DNA of 64,000 bases. Origin: Sphingobium sp. Cam5-1 (GTDB taxonomy: Bacteria > Pseudomonadota > Alphaproteobacteria > Sphingomonadales > Sphingomonadaceae). A program made the translations under genes and the position numbers. The notes under the pieces were generated by a model. It did no database searches. It saw nothing but the letters and a program-made list of their open reading frames with translations, and was not told the origin of the DNA. Location: positions 1,674,001-1,738,000 of the forward strand of contig NZ_CP065138.1 in assembly GCF_015693305.1 (NCBI RefSeq). The letters run 5' to 3'. Positions 56,093 through 64,000 of the stretch are shown here, in pieces. Position 1 is the first letter of the stretch, and every line of letters starts with the position of its first letter.

Positions 56093-56162
56093 GGCTGCTT
56101 CCTTCCTTCAGGATTCGACGACCAGAAGTGTGCGCCTCAACCGAGGCCCGAGGGAAGCAGCC
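56093..56162 (-). ncRNA. structured 5' end of the IS110 element (candidate RNA or subterminal repeat)
   Basis: GGCTGCTTCC at 56093-56102 and its exact complement GGAAGCAGCC at 56153-56162 can close a 70-base stem-loop that ends at the transposase ATG. A nested perfect hairpin, GCCTCaaccGAGGC, lies at 56134-56147. IS110-family elements encode a bridge RNA in a non-coding end, so this may be part of such an RNA or the element's subterminal repeats. Confidence 0.45.
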
Positions 56163-56181
56163 GCAATTACGCGATGACCCA

Positions 56182-56940
56182 TCACGCGTTGCACCACAGG
56201 CGCGCGCAGATAAGCTTGATGGCGGCGAGATAGTTGGCAGCGTTCTTGTCGTATCGGGTGGCGATGCCCCGGAACTGCTTGATCCTGTTGAAGAAACGTT
56301 CGACGAGATTGCGCTGGCGGTGGAGCCAGGACGAAAATCCGAAGCGCTGTGTTCGGTTGGAACGGTTGGGGATGTTGGCCCAGATGTTCCTGGCGGCCGC
56401 AGCTTCGCGGATGGCGGTGCTATCATAGCCCTGTCGCCCAGAAGGGTGGCGCCTTCAGGAATGCTCTCGATCAATGCTTCGGCTTTACAGGCATCGTGAA
56501 CCTGCCCTCCGGTCAGTCTCAGGCCGATAGGACGTCCATCAGCGTCGACAAGAGCGTGGAGCTTGGTCGTAAAGCCTCCCCTGGAACGTCCCATGCCATG
56601 ATCTCCGGCTCCCCCTTTTTACCCGTCGCACCGTGTTGGTGGACGCGCATGCAGGTGGAATCAATCATCACCAGTTCGCCATTGTAGCCTGCGGAAACCG
56701 CCGCCAGCAGCCGATCCCACACCCAGCCTTTCGCCAGCGGACGAACCGGTTGTAACAGGTCGTCGATGGTCCATAGCGCTCCGGGATCTCTGCCCACGGA
56801 GCGCCCGATCGGAAACGCCAGAGAATGCCATTCAACACCCGGCGATCATCGACGCGCGGCACGCCACGCGGCTTGTTCGGCAACAATGGCTCGATAATCA
56901 GCCACTCTCTGTCCGTCAGCTCATACCGCCGTCGCGCCAT
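56182..56940 (-). pseudogene. IS5-family (IS427-like) transposase, broken
   Basis: The DDE transposase can be read from MARRRYELTDREWLIIEP at 56940 to ARLWCNA and TGA at 56182. Three frame changes are needed: one base missing near 56733 (RWRKAG to VWDRLLAAV), a -1 shift at the slippery AAAAAGGGGG near 56615 which is normal for this IS group, and one base missing near 56427 (GDRA to YDSTAIREA). The catalytic VMIDSTCMR and LVERFFNRIKQFRG blocks are present. Two extra deletions make it non-functional. Confidence 0.82.
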
Positions 56941-57128
56941 CCAACATCTCCCAAGATCGGGAGCCTGAATCATGCCGAGCGACAAACCTCAAGCGCGCTT
57001 ATGAGTTTACGCCCTAATGTGATCCTGATGGAAGGTAAGGCGGGTCAGGAGGCCGCGCGGCATCGTCTGGCGTATGTCATTGACTATGTGGCAAAAACTG
57101 ATCCCGATTTGGCGTGCGCTGTCATTGG

Positions 57129-57690
57129 GTGGATCATTTCCGCAAATGGGCCATACAGAGGCCGGTTATCAGCCCGAAAGACTTGGTCCTGCGCGAACGA
57201 TCGCTATCCCGCGTCCTGCAGCTAGCCGCCGCCATCAACACAATCCAGGGCAGAAGGCACAGTTCAAGGCGCGTCAGCAGATTGAGGTGACCCGATCCCC
57301 TACCGTGCGGACATTCCCACATTGGCCGCGATGTTCAACCTCTGTCCGCGCCCGGACAGTGGCCGTAGCCGACGACCACTGGATTGTGGCCACCACCATC
57401 CGCCGGACCTGGGACAAGAGGAGAGCGGGGATCGGACTTGCCGGGCGATCGTCAGGCTGGCCCGAAACTCATTTTCTGGTTGATGTCCCGCACTGGTCCG
57501 CCGCCGCATCGGAGAGGCGAACCGGCGGCAGGGAAACATGCTGGGCCATGTCCCGTTCGCGATCAGCGACATTTACACCAGCCCGGATCCGGCCATTTTA
57601 GGCCTCGCGCTCCGCACCACACAGGAGATTATCGACGAGATCGAGGCCCTCGCCCCGGCGCTTACTGCGACGATACCGCGAGGTCAGATG
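57129..57690 (+). pseudogene. decayed tyrosine recombinase next to tRNA-Gly
   Basis: Integrase pieces occur in several frames. VDHFRKWAIQRPVISPKDLV starts at 57129. ADIPTLAAMF and DDHWIVATTIRRTWDKRRA follow in other frames, then AGPKLIFWLMSRT. At the end LVRRRIGEANRRQGNMLGHV is followed by a YT segment and QEIIDEIEALAP. At least three frameshifts and a stop interrupt it. The fragment lies within 60 bp of the tRNA 3' end, where an integrase gene is expected after insertion into a tRNA. It is a different lineage from the remnant at 36.7-37.5 kb. Confidence 0.72.
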
Positions 57691-57743
57691 CTCCATGCTA
57701 AAAGCGATGGAGAAAAAACGTCGAATTTCCAAGGGTTTCTGAC

Positions 57744-57817
57744 TGGAGCGGGTAGCGGGGATCGAACCCGCATCACAAGCTTGGAAGGCTAGTGCTCTAC
57801 CATTGAGCTATACCCGC
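57744..57817 (-). tRNA. tRNA-Gly (anticodon TCC)
   Basis: A 74-base cloverleaf: acceptor arms GCGGGTA and TACCCGC pair fully, the D arm has AGCTCAATGGTAGAGCA, the anticodon loop CTTCCAA holds TCC, and the T arm has GGTTCGATCCC. A T discriminator and encoded CCA (57744-57746) end it. Its 3' end faces the IS and integrase debris, making it a likely attachment site. Confidence 0.97.
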
Positions 57818-58357
57818 CCGTCAGGAGGAAGCGCACTGCCAGTTTTGCGGCGCCTTCGTCAATACTTAAAGCGACTTGGCGACCGGTCCAGCGAAGCGTC
57901 AGGACGAAACGAATTGCACGGCATGCCTAGCAGACAGCGGCGCTCCGCGTCGTGTGGGCCGCGCCCGTTCGCTGCTCGAAAGAGGAGCATAGATTTCTTC
58001 AGCAAGCCGATCCCACAAGAATCAATGAAGGCTTACAAAAGATCCGGCATCGGGGAATACAGGTACCAAATGCCGGTGATGAAAGCGCCAAAATCCCATA
58101 CACTCTTGACGAACCCAAAATTGTGGCAAATGAAGGTGACGGTTTGGGACGATTTGATCTTACAGCCGAACTGGGCAAATTTGGGGCAGAACCGCCACGA
58201 AATCAGCTTATACCCTTGATTTATATGGAAAAATTTGGCACCTGCCATCGCCTTGACATCGCAGGGGTCGCAAGTTCGGTCGGGCACGCGCAACACTGAC
58301 ATTCGATTCAGCGAACGACTGATGGGTTTTGCATGTCTCTGCTATCTTTTTGCGAAA
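57818..58357. other. intergenic region with repeat copy B
   Basis: About 540 bases between tRNA-Gly and the nucleosidase gene. Overlapping frames on both strands (57803-58219 plus, 58033-58302 minus) have no known domain. It holds copy B of the 100-bp repeat. Promoter elements for the tRNA should be near 57820-57870. Confidence 0.5.
58164..58263 (-). repeat. 100-bp degenerate repeat, copy B
   Basis: Partner of 54687-54786, same orientation, 66% identical by eye and gap-free. It lies beyond tRNA-Gly, in what should be chromosomal backbone, while copy A lies on the island side of the IS elements. Confidence 0.6.
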
Positions 58358-58999
58358 TTAGCTGCTCACCTGGTTCAACGTGTCGGCTAGTAAATCAACT
58401 GCTACCGCTAGCCGCTCGTCAAGCAATGCGAGGAGTTGTGTCCAACCGAGCATATCGTTCAGTTCTCCTGGGCCGTCGGATATGCCGCGCAGGCCCATCA
58501 GGGGGACGGTGAAGCGCTGGCAGGCTCGGGTGATGGCGAAGGTTTCCATATCGACCATATCGGCGTCTATAAGTGCATATTCCTCGCCGCCTATGATGTT
58601 TGCACCGGTTGAAAGTCGCGCCGCGGGAATGTCGAGAGGGGCGTGCAGCGGTAGATCGACGGGGTGATCTATGAACGGAGTCACCCCCTTTGCGAAACCG
58701 AGGCGGGAGGCGTCCATGTCACGCCAGGACACGCTTGCGACCTGATAGACCTCCCCCAGCTGACAGGCGCGGGAGCCAGCTGAGCCCAGTGACACAACAA
58801 GGTCAGGCAGAGCATCATGTTGGTGAAGTTGCTGAAGCGCCAGGCTGGTTGTGATCGCGGCTTCGATGGGGCCAACGCCTGTCATTAGTGGCGTGAAGCG
58901 GGAACGGAGATGCGGGCCGTATTCATCCTCGATCGCCATTAGGAAGAGGATGCGCTTTCCGGCGATTAGTTCGCAATTTGGTTGGCGGGGGAAATTCAT
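58358..58999 (-). CDS. MTA/SAH nucleosidase-type phosphorylase-fold protein
   Basis: A 213-residue PNP/UDP-phosphorylase-fold protein. Seen are ILFLMAIEDEYGPHL at the N-terminus, MTGVGPIEAAI (phosphate or ribose loop), VVSLGSAGSRACQLGEVY, DMVDMETFAIT (ribose-binding Met-Glu) and LRGISDGPGELND (catalytic Asp). This fits 5'-methylthioadenosine/S-adenosylhomocysteine nucleosidase, releasing adenine. It lies 11 bp after apt on the same strand, so adenine would be salvaged by the partner gene. A phosphorylase activity cannot be excluded. Confidence 0.83.
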   Translation of the reverse strand: MNFPRQPNCELIAGKRILFLMAIEDEYGPHLRSRFTPLMTGVGPIEAAITTSLALQQLHQHDALPDLVVSLGSAGSRACQLGEVYQVASVSWRDMDASRLGFAKGVTPFIDHPVDLPLHAPLDIPAARLSTGANIIGGEEYALIDADMVDMETFAITRACQRFTVPLMGLRGISDGPGELNDMLGWTQLLALLDERLAVAVDLLADTLNQVSS

Positions 59000-59010
59000 G
59001 AAGGAAACCG

Positions 59011-59547
59011 TTAATTGCCGGGGAATTTGAGGAGGGCGGCGGTGGCGATGCCGTCGGCTTCGAGGGCGGAGCGGCCGCCGAGGTCGGGCAAGTCGATGGC
59101 GAAGAGGGCCAGGAGCAAAGTGGCGCCTTGTTCGCGGAGGAGCTGGGCGGCGGCGAGAGCGGTCCCGCCGGTGGCAATGAGGTCATCGACCAGCAGGACG
59201 CGGGCGCCCTGCCCTATCTGTCCTTCATGCAATTCGAGGCGGTCGGTGCCATATTCCAACACATAATCGATGCCGACGGTCTTGCCGGGTAGCTTGCCCG
59301 ATTTGCGGATCGGAACGAAGCCGAGACCAAGCGCATGAGCGAGTGCCGATCCAAGCACGAAGCCGCGCGCCTCAATGCCAACGACGATGTCAGCGTCGAG
59401 CGGCCGGGCGATCGCGGCAAGCCCGCTGACGAGCCCCGAGAAGCCATCCGCATCGGCGAGCAGCGTCGTGATGTCGCGGAACAGGATGCCGGGCTTTGGA
59501 AAGTCGGGGATGGTCCGGACCAGCGCGGCGAGTTCATCTAGATCCAT
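59011..59547 (-). CDS. apt: adenine phosphoribosyltransferase
   Basis: A 178-residue type I phosphoribosyltransferase making AMP from adenine and PRPP. It has IPDFPKPGILFRDIT near residue 15, GIEARGFVLGSALA (adenine pocket), RKSGKLPGKT (flexible loop) and VLLVDDLIATGGTALAA (PRPP motif). GGGAG upstream selects the ATG at 59547 over a TTG four codons earlier. It forms a salvage pair with the nucleosidase gene downstream, and is separated from petC by a terminator. Confidence 0.96.
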   Translation of the reverse strand: MDLDELAALVRTIPDFPKPGILFRDITTLLADADGFSGLVSGLAAIARPLDADIVVGIEARGFVLGSALAHALGLGFVPIRKSGKLPGKTVGIDYVLEYGTDRLELHEGQIGQGARVLLVDDLIATGGTALAAAQLLREQGATLLLALFAIDLPDLGGRSALEADGIATAALLKFPGN

Positions 59548-59561
59548 GTAAACTCCCAATG

Positions 59562-59599
59562 AAAAAGGGGCGCGGTGTCATCATGACGCCGCGCCCCTT
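59562..59599 (-). terminator. Rho-independent terminator of petABC
   Basis: An 11-bp GC-rich stem (AAGGGGCGCGG at 59565-59575 with CCGCGCCCCTT at 59589-59599) extended inward by GTCAT/ATGAC, followed on the minus strand by TTTTT (59562-59566). It lies 30 bp after the petC stop and just before the apt start. Confidence 0.88.
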
Positions 59600-59628
59600 C
59601 CCTATTCATTCCCTTGGCCGAAAGGCGG

Positions 59629-60477
59629 TCAGGCGGCCTTTTTCTTGTCGGCCCAGATATTCTGGTAGGACATATAGGCCAGCGCCGTTGCGATCAGCAG
59701 GAACACGATGGTCGCCAGACCCGCGCGGCGGCGGTTCTCAAGCTTGGGTTCGGCGGTCCAGGTCAGGAACGCGGCCACGTCCTTCGCCATCTGGTCAACC
59801 GTTGCCTTGGTGCCGTCGCCATAGGTCACCTGACCGTCAGCCGTCAGCGGGGGAGCCATGGCCAGGTTCAGGTTGGCGAAATAGGGGTTGTAGTGCAGCC
59901 CCTGCGGCGTCTTGGCATCCGGGAAGTGCTTCAGTAGCTCAGCAGGCTGGCTCTGGAAGCCAGTCAGCAGCGAGTAGACATAGGCCGACCCATCATGGCG
60001 CGCCTTCGTCATGAGCGACAGATCCGGCGGGATCGCATTGTTGTTCGCCGCCATCGCCGCAACATTGTTGGCGAAGGGCTTGGGGAAGTAATCCGCCGGG
60101 ACCGGAGCACGCGTCGACATCTCACCCGTCTTGGGATCAACGTCAGGCGTCTTGATCGCCCACTGCTTGGCGATCGCCTTGATCTCCGCCTCATTGTAGC
60201 CAATGCCCTTGAGGTCGCGGAAAGCGACGAACTTCAGGCTGTGGCAGGCCGAGCAGACTTCCTTGAACACCTGGAAGCCGCGCTGCAGCTGGGGCTGATC
60301 GAACTTGCCGAAGGGGCCGTTAAAGGAGAAGTCCACTTCCTTGGGATGCTTGTGGAATTCATGCTCCACCGTCGCGGCGGGCGGTTCGGAGACATAGGCC
60401 ACCGCGCCCACCAGGAAGGAGATCAGCAGCCAGCCAGCAAAGAAGAGGCCGACGAGAAATGCGCCGATGCGAACCAT
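59629..60477 (-). CDS. petC: cytochrome c1 subunit of the bc1 complex
   Basis: A 282-residue membrane-anchored cytochrome. An N-terminal helix (residues about 5-28) precedes the haem site CSACHS near residue 78, a CHSLKFVAFRDL block and the APPLTADGQVTYGDGT segment with the axial Met nearby. A C-terminal helix (ATIVFLLIATALAYMSYQNI) anchors it. Last gene of petABC, passing electrons from the Rieske protein to soluble cytochrome c. Confidence 0.96.
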   Translation of the reverse strand: MVRIGAFLVGLFFAGWLLISFLVGAVAYVSEPPAATVEHEFHKHPKEVDFSFNGPFGKFDQPQLQRGFQVFKEVCSACHSLKFVAFRDLKGIGYNEAEIKAIAKQWAIKTPDVDPKTGEMSTRAPVPADYFPKPFANNVAAMAANNNAIPPDLSLMTKARHDGSAYVYSLLTGFQSQPAELLKHFPDAKTPQGLHYNPYFANLNLAMAPPLTADGQVTYGDGTKATVDQMAKDVAAFLTWTAEPKLENRRRAGLATIVFLLIATALAYMSYQNIWADKKKAA

Positions 60478-60494
60478 GTTGATCTTGTCCCCTA

Positions 60495-61814
60495 TTAGCC
60501 GGCGTTCGACGGCTGCGGATCCGCACCCATTCCGGGAAGCGCATCCTGTTCGCCCTTGATGTTATAGCGGTTGAGCACGGATTCGGTGATCGAGCCCGGC
60601 AGCGGCAGCGGCCGTTCAAAGCGCGAGATCAGCGGGAGGATGATCAGGAAGTGGGCGAAATAATAAGCGCCCGCAATCTGGGAGATCATCACATAGGGTT
60701 CGGCAGCAGGCGCGCCGCCGCAATAGCCCAGGATCAGCACGTCAACGATCAGGATCCAGAAGAACTTCTTGAAGGTCGGACGATAATTGCCCGAACGCAC
60801 CGGCGAGGTATCCAGCCAGGGCAGGAAGAAGAGCATCAGGATCGAGCTGAACATCGCCAGCACGCCCAGCAGCTTCGCGGGGACAAAGAAGAAGTCCACG
60901 GTGAAGGCGCGCAGGATCGCGTAGAAGGGCCAGAAATACCATTCAGGAACGATATGCGCAGGCGTCGAAAGCGGGTTCGCTTCGATATAGTTGTCCGGAT
61001 GGCCGAGATAGTTCGGCGCGAAGAACAACAGGATCGCGAAGAGGATCAAGAACACGCCCGCCCCGAAACCGTCCTTCGCCGTATAATAGGGATGGAACGG
61101 AACGGTGTCCTGCGGACCCTTCACTTCCACGCCGGTCGGGTTCGACGAACCCGGAATGTGCAGCGCCCAGATGTGCAGGATGATGACCGCAGCGATCACG
61201 AAGGGCAGCAGGAAGTGCAGCGAGAAGAAGCGGTTGAGCGAAGCATTGCCAGGAGCAAAGCCGCCGAGCAGCCAGGTCTGGATCGGCTCACCAACGACCG
61301 GGATCGCGCCGAACAGGCCGGTGATCACCTTCGCACCCCAATAGGACATCTGCCCCCAGGGAAGCACATAGCCCATGAACGCGGTCGCCATCATCAGGAG
61401 GAAGATGACGATGCCGAGCAGCCAGACCATTTCGCGCGGCGCCTTGTAGGAGCCGTAGAAAAGGCCGCGGAAGATGTGGAGATAGACGACGATGAAGAAG
61501 AAGCTGGCGCCGTTGGCATGCGCATAGCGCATCAGCCAGCCCGCGTTCACGTCACGCATCGTCTGTTCAACGGTGCCGAACGCGACCAGCGTGTTGGCGC
61601 CATAATGCATGGCCATGATCACGCCGGTGACGATCTGAATCACCAGCGCGAGGCCAGCGAGAACACCGAAGTTCCAGAAATAATTGAGGTTGCGTGGGAC
61701 CGGATAACCGGCGCCAATCGCGTTGTAGACGAGGCGCGGAAGCGGCAGCTTCTCGTCGATCCACTGCATCGCGGGATGCTTGGGAGTATAATGCTCAGCC
61801 CAGGGAAAGCTCAT
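60495..61814 (-). CDS. petB: cytochrome b subunit of the bc1 complex
   Basis: A 439-residue cytochrome b with eight or nine helices and both haem-binding histidine pairs. It has [15 protein letters not shown] at the quinol-oxidising site and the invariant [13 protein letters not shown] (PEWY) near residue 285. The C-terminal 40 residues are a soluble extension. GAGGTAAG precedes the ATG. It lies 17 bp before petC and 11 bp after petA. Confidence 0.97.
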   Translation of the reverse strand: MSFPWAEHYTPKHPAMQWIDEKLPLPRLVYNAIGAGYPVPRNLNYFWNFGVLAGLALVIQIVTGVIMAMHYGANTLVAFGTVEQTMRDVNAGWLMRYAHANGASFFFIVVYLHIFRGLFYGSYKAPREMVWLLGIVIFLLMMATAFMGYVLPWGQMSYWGAKVITGLFGAIPVVGEPIQTWLLGGFAPGNASLNRFFSLHFLLPFVIAAVIILHIWALHIPGSSNPTGVEVKGPQDTVPFHPYYTAKDGFGAGVFLILFAILLFFAPNYLGHPDNYIEANPLSTPAHIVPEWYFWPFYAILRAFTVDFFFVPAKLLGVLAMFSSILMLFFLPWLDTSPVRSGNYRPTFKKFFWILIVDVLILGYCGGAPAAEPYVMISQIAGAYYFAHFLIILPLISRFERPLPLPGSITESVLNRYNIKGEQDALPGMGADPQPSNAG

Positions 61815-61825
61815 GGTTTCTTACC

Positions 61826-62392
61826 TCAGCCTACGAGAATGGCGGTGTCGGAAGTGAAGCTGAACTTCGGCACTTCCAGGTTCTTGGGCGCGGGGCCTTT
61901 ACGGATGCGGGCCGCCGTGTCGTAGGACGAACCGTGGCAGGGGCAGAAATAGCCGCCAAATTCACCGCGATTCTCGCCTTCACCGGCACCCAGCGGCACG
62001 CAGCCCAGATGAGTGCAGACGCCCATGGTGATCAGCCACTGCTTCTTGCCAGCAACGGTGCGCTCTTCCAGCGTCTGCGGATCGCGCAAGGAGGACACGT
62101 CAACCTTGTCGGCTTCGGCGATTTCCTTGTCCGTCAGATGACGCACGAAAAGCGGCTGCGAGCGGAAGGTCGTCTTGATCGCCTGACCCGGCTGGATCGA
62201 CGAGATATCAACCTCCGTCGATGCCAGCGCCAGCACGTCCGCGCTGGGGTTCATCTGATCCACGAGCGGAATGACGACGGCGACAGCCCCGACCCCCGCG
62301 AAGCTTACTGCGGCGATATTGATGAAGTCGCGACGACGCACTCCACCTTCGCCGGATAGACCTTGGCTGTCCGTATGTTCAACGCTCGCCAT
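61826..62392 (-). CDS. petA: Rieske iron-sulfur subunit of the bc1 complex
   Basis: A 188-residue Rieske protein. A Tat-type N-terminus (RRRDFINIAA) and anchor helix (FAGVGAVAVVIPLV) precede the 2Fe-2S ligand boxes CTHLGC and CPCHGS near residues 125 and 148. GAGGTGC upstream supports the ATG at 62392; a longer frame to 62434 is unlikely. First gene of petABC; its promoter lies in the 210-bp gap divergent from trmL. Confidence 0.96.
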   Translation of the reverse strand: MASVEHTDSQGLSGEGGVRRRDFINIAAVSFAGVGAVAVVIPLVDQMNPSADVLALASTEVDISSIQPGQAIKTTFRSQPLFVRHLTDKEIAEADKVDVSSLRDPQTLEERTVAGKKQWLITMGVCTHLGCVPLGAGEGENRGEFGGYFCPCHGSSYDTAARIRKGPAPKNLEVPKFSFTSDTAILVG

Positions 62393-62602
62393 GCACCTCA
62401 ACCCTTGCAAAGACGTCCCTGTTACCCGCCACATTGCCGTTTCCGGCCCTGATTATCGAGAGAGTAGCGCCGCCCACGGAATATGGGCCTCGCCTTTCCC
62501 CCTGGCGTGGTTCGGGGGCCTGATAGACCCACTGTGGCTTCTTTGCCAACAGCAAACTGGCGATGGCTATGACAATTTGCCCTGCTGCTTTATGCGCGGG
62601 CC

Positions 62603-63061
62603 ATGCGTATTGCTCTTTACCAACCCGAGATCGCGGGAAATGTCGGCGCCATATTGCGGCTGGCCGCCTGTTTTTCCGTGCCCGTGGACATCATCATGCC
62701 GATGGGATTCGCCTTTTCCGACGCCAAGTTGAAACGCGCCGCGATGGATTATGGCGCGGCGGCGGAGGTGACTCGCCACGCCAATTTCGAGGCGTTTGAC
62801 CAGGTCCGGCGTGCGGAGGGCCGTCGTTTGGTGCTGATGAGCAGCCATGCATCGCAACCCCTGCCGGAGGTGCGTTTTGACGGAAATGACGTGCTGTTGA
62901 TGGGATCGGAAGGTGCGGGCGTGCCCGACGCGGTGCGGGACATGGCCGACCTGCGCGTCCGAATCCCCATGGCTGCGGGCTTCCGGTCCTTGAACATTGC
63001 CGTTTCCACGGGCATCGCGGTTGCCGAAGCCCTTCGCCAGACTGGACAATTCCCAACATGA
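62603..63061 (+). CDS. trmL: tRNA (cytidine(34)-2'-O)-methyltransferase
   Basis: A 152-residue minimal SPOUT methyltransferase that modifies the wobble base of certain leucine tRNAs. The trefoil-knot motifs are MRIALYQPEIAGNVGAILRL (motif 1), VLLMGSEGAGVP (motif 2) and AAGFRSLNIAVSTGIAVAEA (motif 3). Its length is normal. It is 13 bp upstream of hemF and likely co-transcribed. Confidence 0.93.
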   Translation: MRIALYQPEIAGNVGAILRLAACFSVPVDIIMPMGFAFSDAKLKRAAMDYGAAAEVTRHANFEAFDQVRRAEGRRLVLMSSHASQPLPEVRFDGNDVLLMGSEGAGVPDAVRDMADLRVRIPMAAGFRSLNIAVSTGIAVAEALRQTGQFPT

Positions 63062-63074
63062 TCGAGATTTCCCA

Positions 63075-63938
63075 ATGACCTTGGTCCTCAATCCCCAACA
63101 GCAGGCTGCCCGCAACTGGTTCGAATCGCTGCGCGACCGCATCTGCGCGGAATTCGAGGCGATCGAGCGCGAGGCGGGCAGCGATGCCTCCTTTGTCTAT
63201 ACGCCGTGGGACCGCGAAGCGCCGGGATTGACGCCGGGCGACGGCGGCGGCGGTGTGCGCGGGGTCATGAAGGGCAAGATATTCGAGAAGGTCGGGGTCA
63301 ATGTATCGACCGTCTCGGGCGAGTTCGCGCCGGATTTTGCCAAGACCATCCATGGCGCGGGAGAGAACCCGGCCTTTTTCGCGACGGGGATCAGCCTGGT
63401 CGCGCATATGGCCAATCCGCATGTGCCCGCCGTGCATATGAACACGCGCTATCTGATCACGTCCAAAAGCTGGTTTGGCGGTGGCGCGGACCTTAACCCT
63501 CCCCTGCCCCGGGACGAGGACACGGCGAGCTTTCATGGCGAGTTCAAGGCGGCGTGTGACGCGCATGATGCGGACTATTATCCCCGCTTCAAGGCGTGGG
63601 CTGACGAGTATTTCTTCATTCCTCATCGCGGCGTGCATCGGGGCGTTGGCGGCATCTTCTACGACCATCTGGAGTGCGGGGATTATGCCGGATTTGAAGC
63701 GAATTTCGCCTTTACCCGGTCGGTGGGCGAGGCGTTCCTGAAAGCCTTTCCCCCGATCGTGCGGCGGCGAATGGGCGAAAGCTGGAGCGAGGAAGAATAT
63801 CGGACAATGCTGGAATGGCGTGGCCGCTATGCGGAATTCAACCTGGTGCATGACCGGGGCACGCTGTTCGGGCTGAAGACCGGGGGCAATGTCGATGCGA
63901 TTTTGATGAGCCTGCCGCCGATGGCGAGCTGGAGCTGA
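63075..63938 (+). CDS. hemF: oxygen-dependent coproporphyrinogen III oxidase
   Basis: A 287-residue HemF, which converts coproporphyrinogen III to protoporphyrinogen IX in haem synthesis. It shows SLVAHMANPHVPAVHMNTRY, WFGGGADLNPP, YFFIPHRGVHRGVGGIFYDH and EFNLVHDRGTLFGLKTGGN, all family signatures. I chose the ATG at 63075 over a longer frame that overlaps trmL. It is slightly shorter than the E. coli protein but complete. Confidence 0.96.
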   Translation: MTLVLNPQQQAARNWFESLRDRICAEFEAIEREAGSDASFVYTPWDREAPGLTPGDGGGGVRGVMKGKIFEKVGVNVSTVSGEFAPDFAKTIHGAGENPAFFATGISLVAHMANPHVPAVHMNTRYLITSKSWFGGGADLNPPLPRDEDTASFHGEFKAACDAHDADYYPRFKAWADEYFFIPHRGVHRGVGGIFYDHLECGDYAGFEANFAFTRSVGEAFLKAFPPIVRRRMGESWSEEEYRTMLEWRGRYAEFNLVHDRGTLFGLKTGGNVDAILMSLPPMASWS

Positions 63939-63942
63939 ACCC

Positions 63943-64000
63943 ATGCCGCTGACGCCGGTCGCCAATGATCAGATTGCGACGATCGTGACCTATCTGGAGA
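63943..64000 (+). CDS. start of a gene, probably GNAT acetyltransferase (3' end outside window)
   Basis: An ATG at 63943 follows GGAG at eight bases and opens MPLTPVANDQIATIVTYLE to the window edge. In sphingomonads a GNAT acetyltransferase with a similar N-terminus follows hemF, as I recall. Only 19 residues are visible, so the call is weak. Confidence 0.4.
   Translation, partial: MPLTPVANDQIATIVTYLE

Noticed and set aside
56093..56162. Hairpin before the IS110 transposase as a transcription terminator
   Set aside because: No T-run follows, and the stem abuts the start codon; better explained as an element end or RNA structure.
57803..58302. Overlapping frames on both strands (138 and 89 codons) beyond tRNA-Gly
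   Set aside because: No known domain and low-quality composition; the minus frame overlaps repeat copy B and is treated as a relic, not a gene.

Overview
This looks like sphingomonad DNA (Sphingomonadaceae, Alphaproteobacteria). It is GC-rich, the right-hand 6 kb is a core-type block (MTA/SAH nucleosidase, apt, petABC, trmL, hemF), and the left and centre carry a Tra/Trb mating-pair system with DUF2958, ArdC, DUF2285 and DUF2274 genes, as is common on integrative elements of this group. No marker gene fixes genus or species.

Layout. (1) 1-4.8 kb: element maintenance genes on the minus strand (ParB-like, DUF2958, ArdC, a small DUF2285/RovC-like protein, then DUF6499 + DUF2285) with one XRE regulator on plus. 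(2) 4.8-11.0 kb: a quorum-sensing module. A leftward run of zincin-like protein, folE, MFS, luxR, luxI and phyH is read divergently from a second luxR. (3) 11.3-24.1 kb: an NRPS-independent siderophore cluster. A leftward run of sbnA-like, sbnB-like, IucA/IucC synthetase, PLP decarboxylase, TonB receptor, second IucA/IucC synthetase, MFS exporter and PanB-like enzyme is divergent from an ATP-grasp ligase, with two Fur-box-like palindromes. (4) 24.5-36.4 kb: a tightly packed conjugation operon traG-RHH-trbBCDEJLFGI-DUF2274. (5) 36.3-37.5 kb: a graveyard of excisionase-like, integrase and IS5 remnants. (6) 37.6-54.4 kb: a capsule/exopolysaccharide locus: galU, three GlfT2-like genes, OPX/kpsE/kpsM/kpsT export genes, a sulfotransferase, an FkbM-glycosyltransferase fusion, another GT2, a tail-fibre-like protein and glf. 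(7) 54.4-57.8 kb: an IS110-family element beside a broken IS5-family element and a second decayed integrase, ending at the 3' end of tRNA-Gly(TCC). (8) 57.8-64 kb: core chromosome.

How it works together (inference). The siderophore enzymes would make 2,3-diaminopropionate from phosphoserine and glutamate, couple it and its decarboxylated product to a carboxylate by NIS chemistry, export the product by MFS and recover the ferric form by the TonB receptor under Fur. The AHL module next to it is a plausible second layer of control. Both modules sit where related elements usually carry replication, TraF and relaxase genes, none of which I see here. The capsule locus has an ABC-type exporter and UDP-galactofuranose supply, pointing to a galactofuranose-containing, possibly sulfated surface glycan. 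Debris next to tRNA-Gly suggests that much or all of 1-57.7 kb entered by integration at that tRNA.
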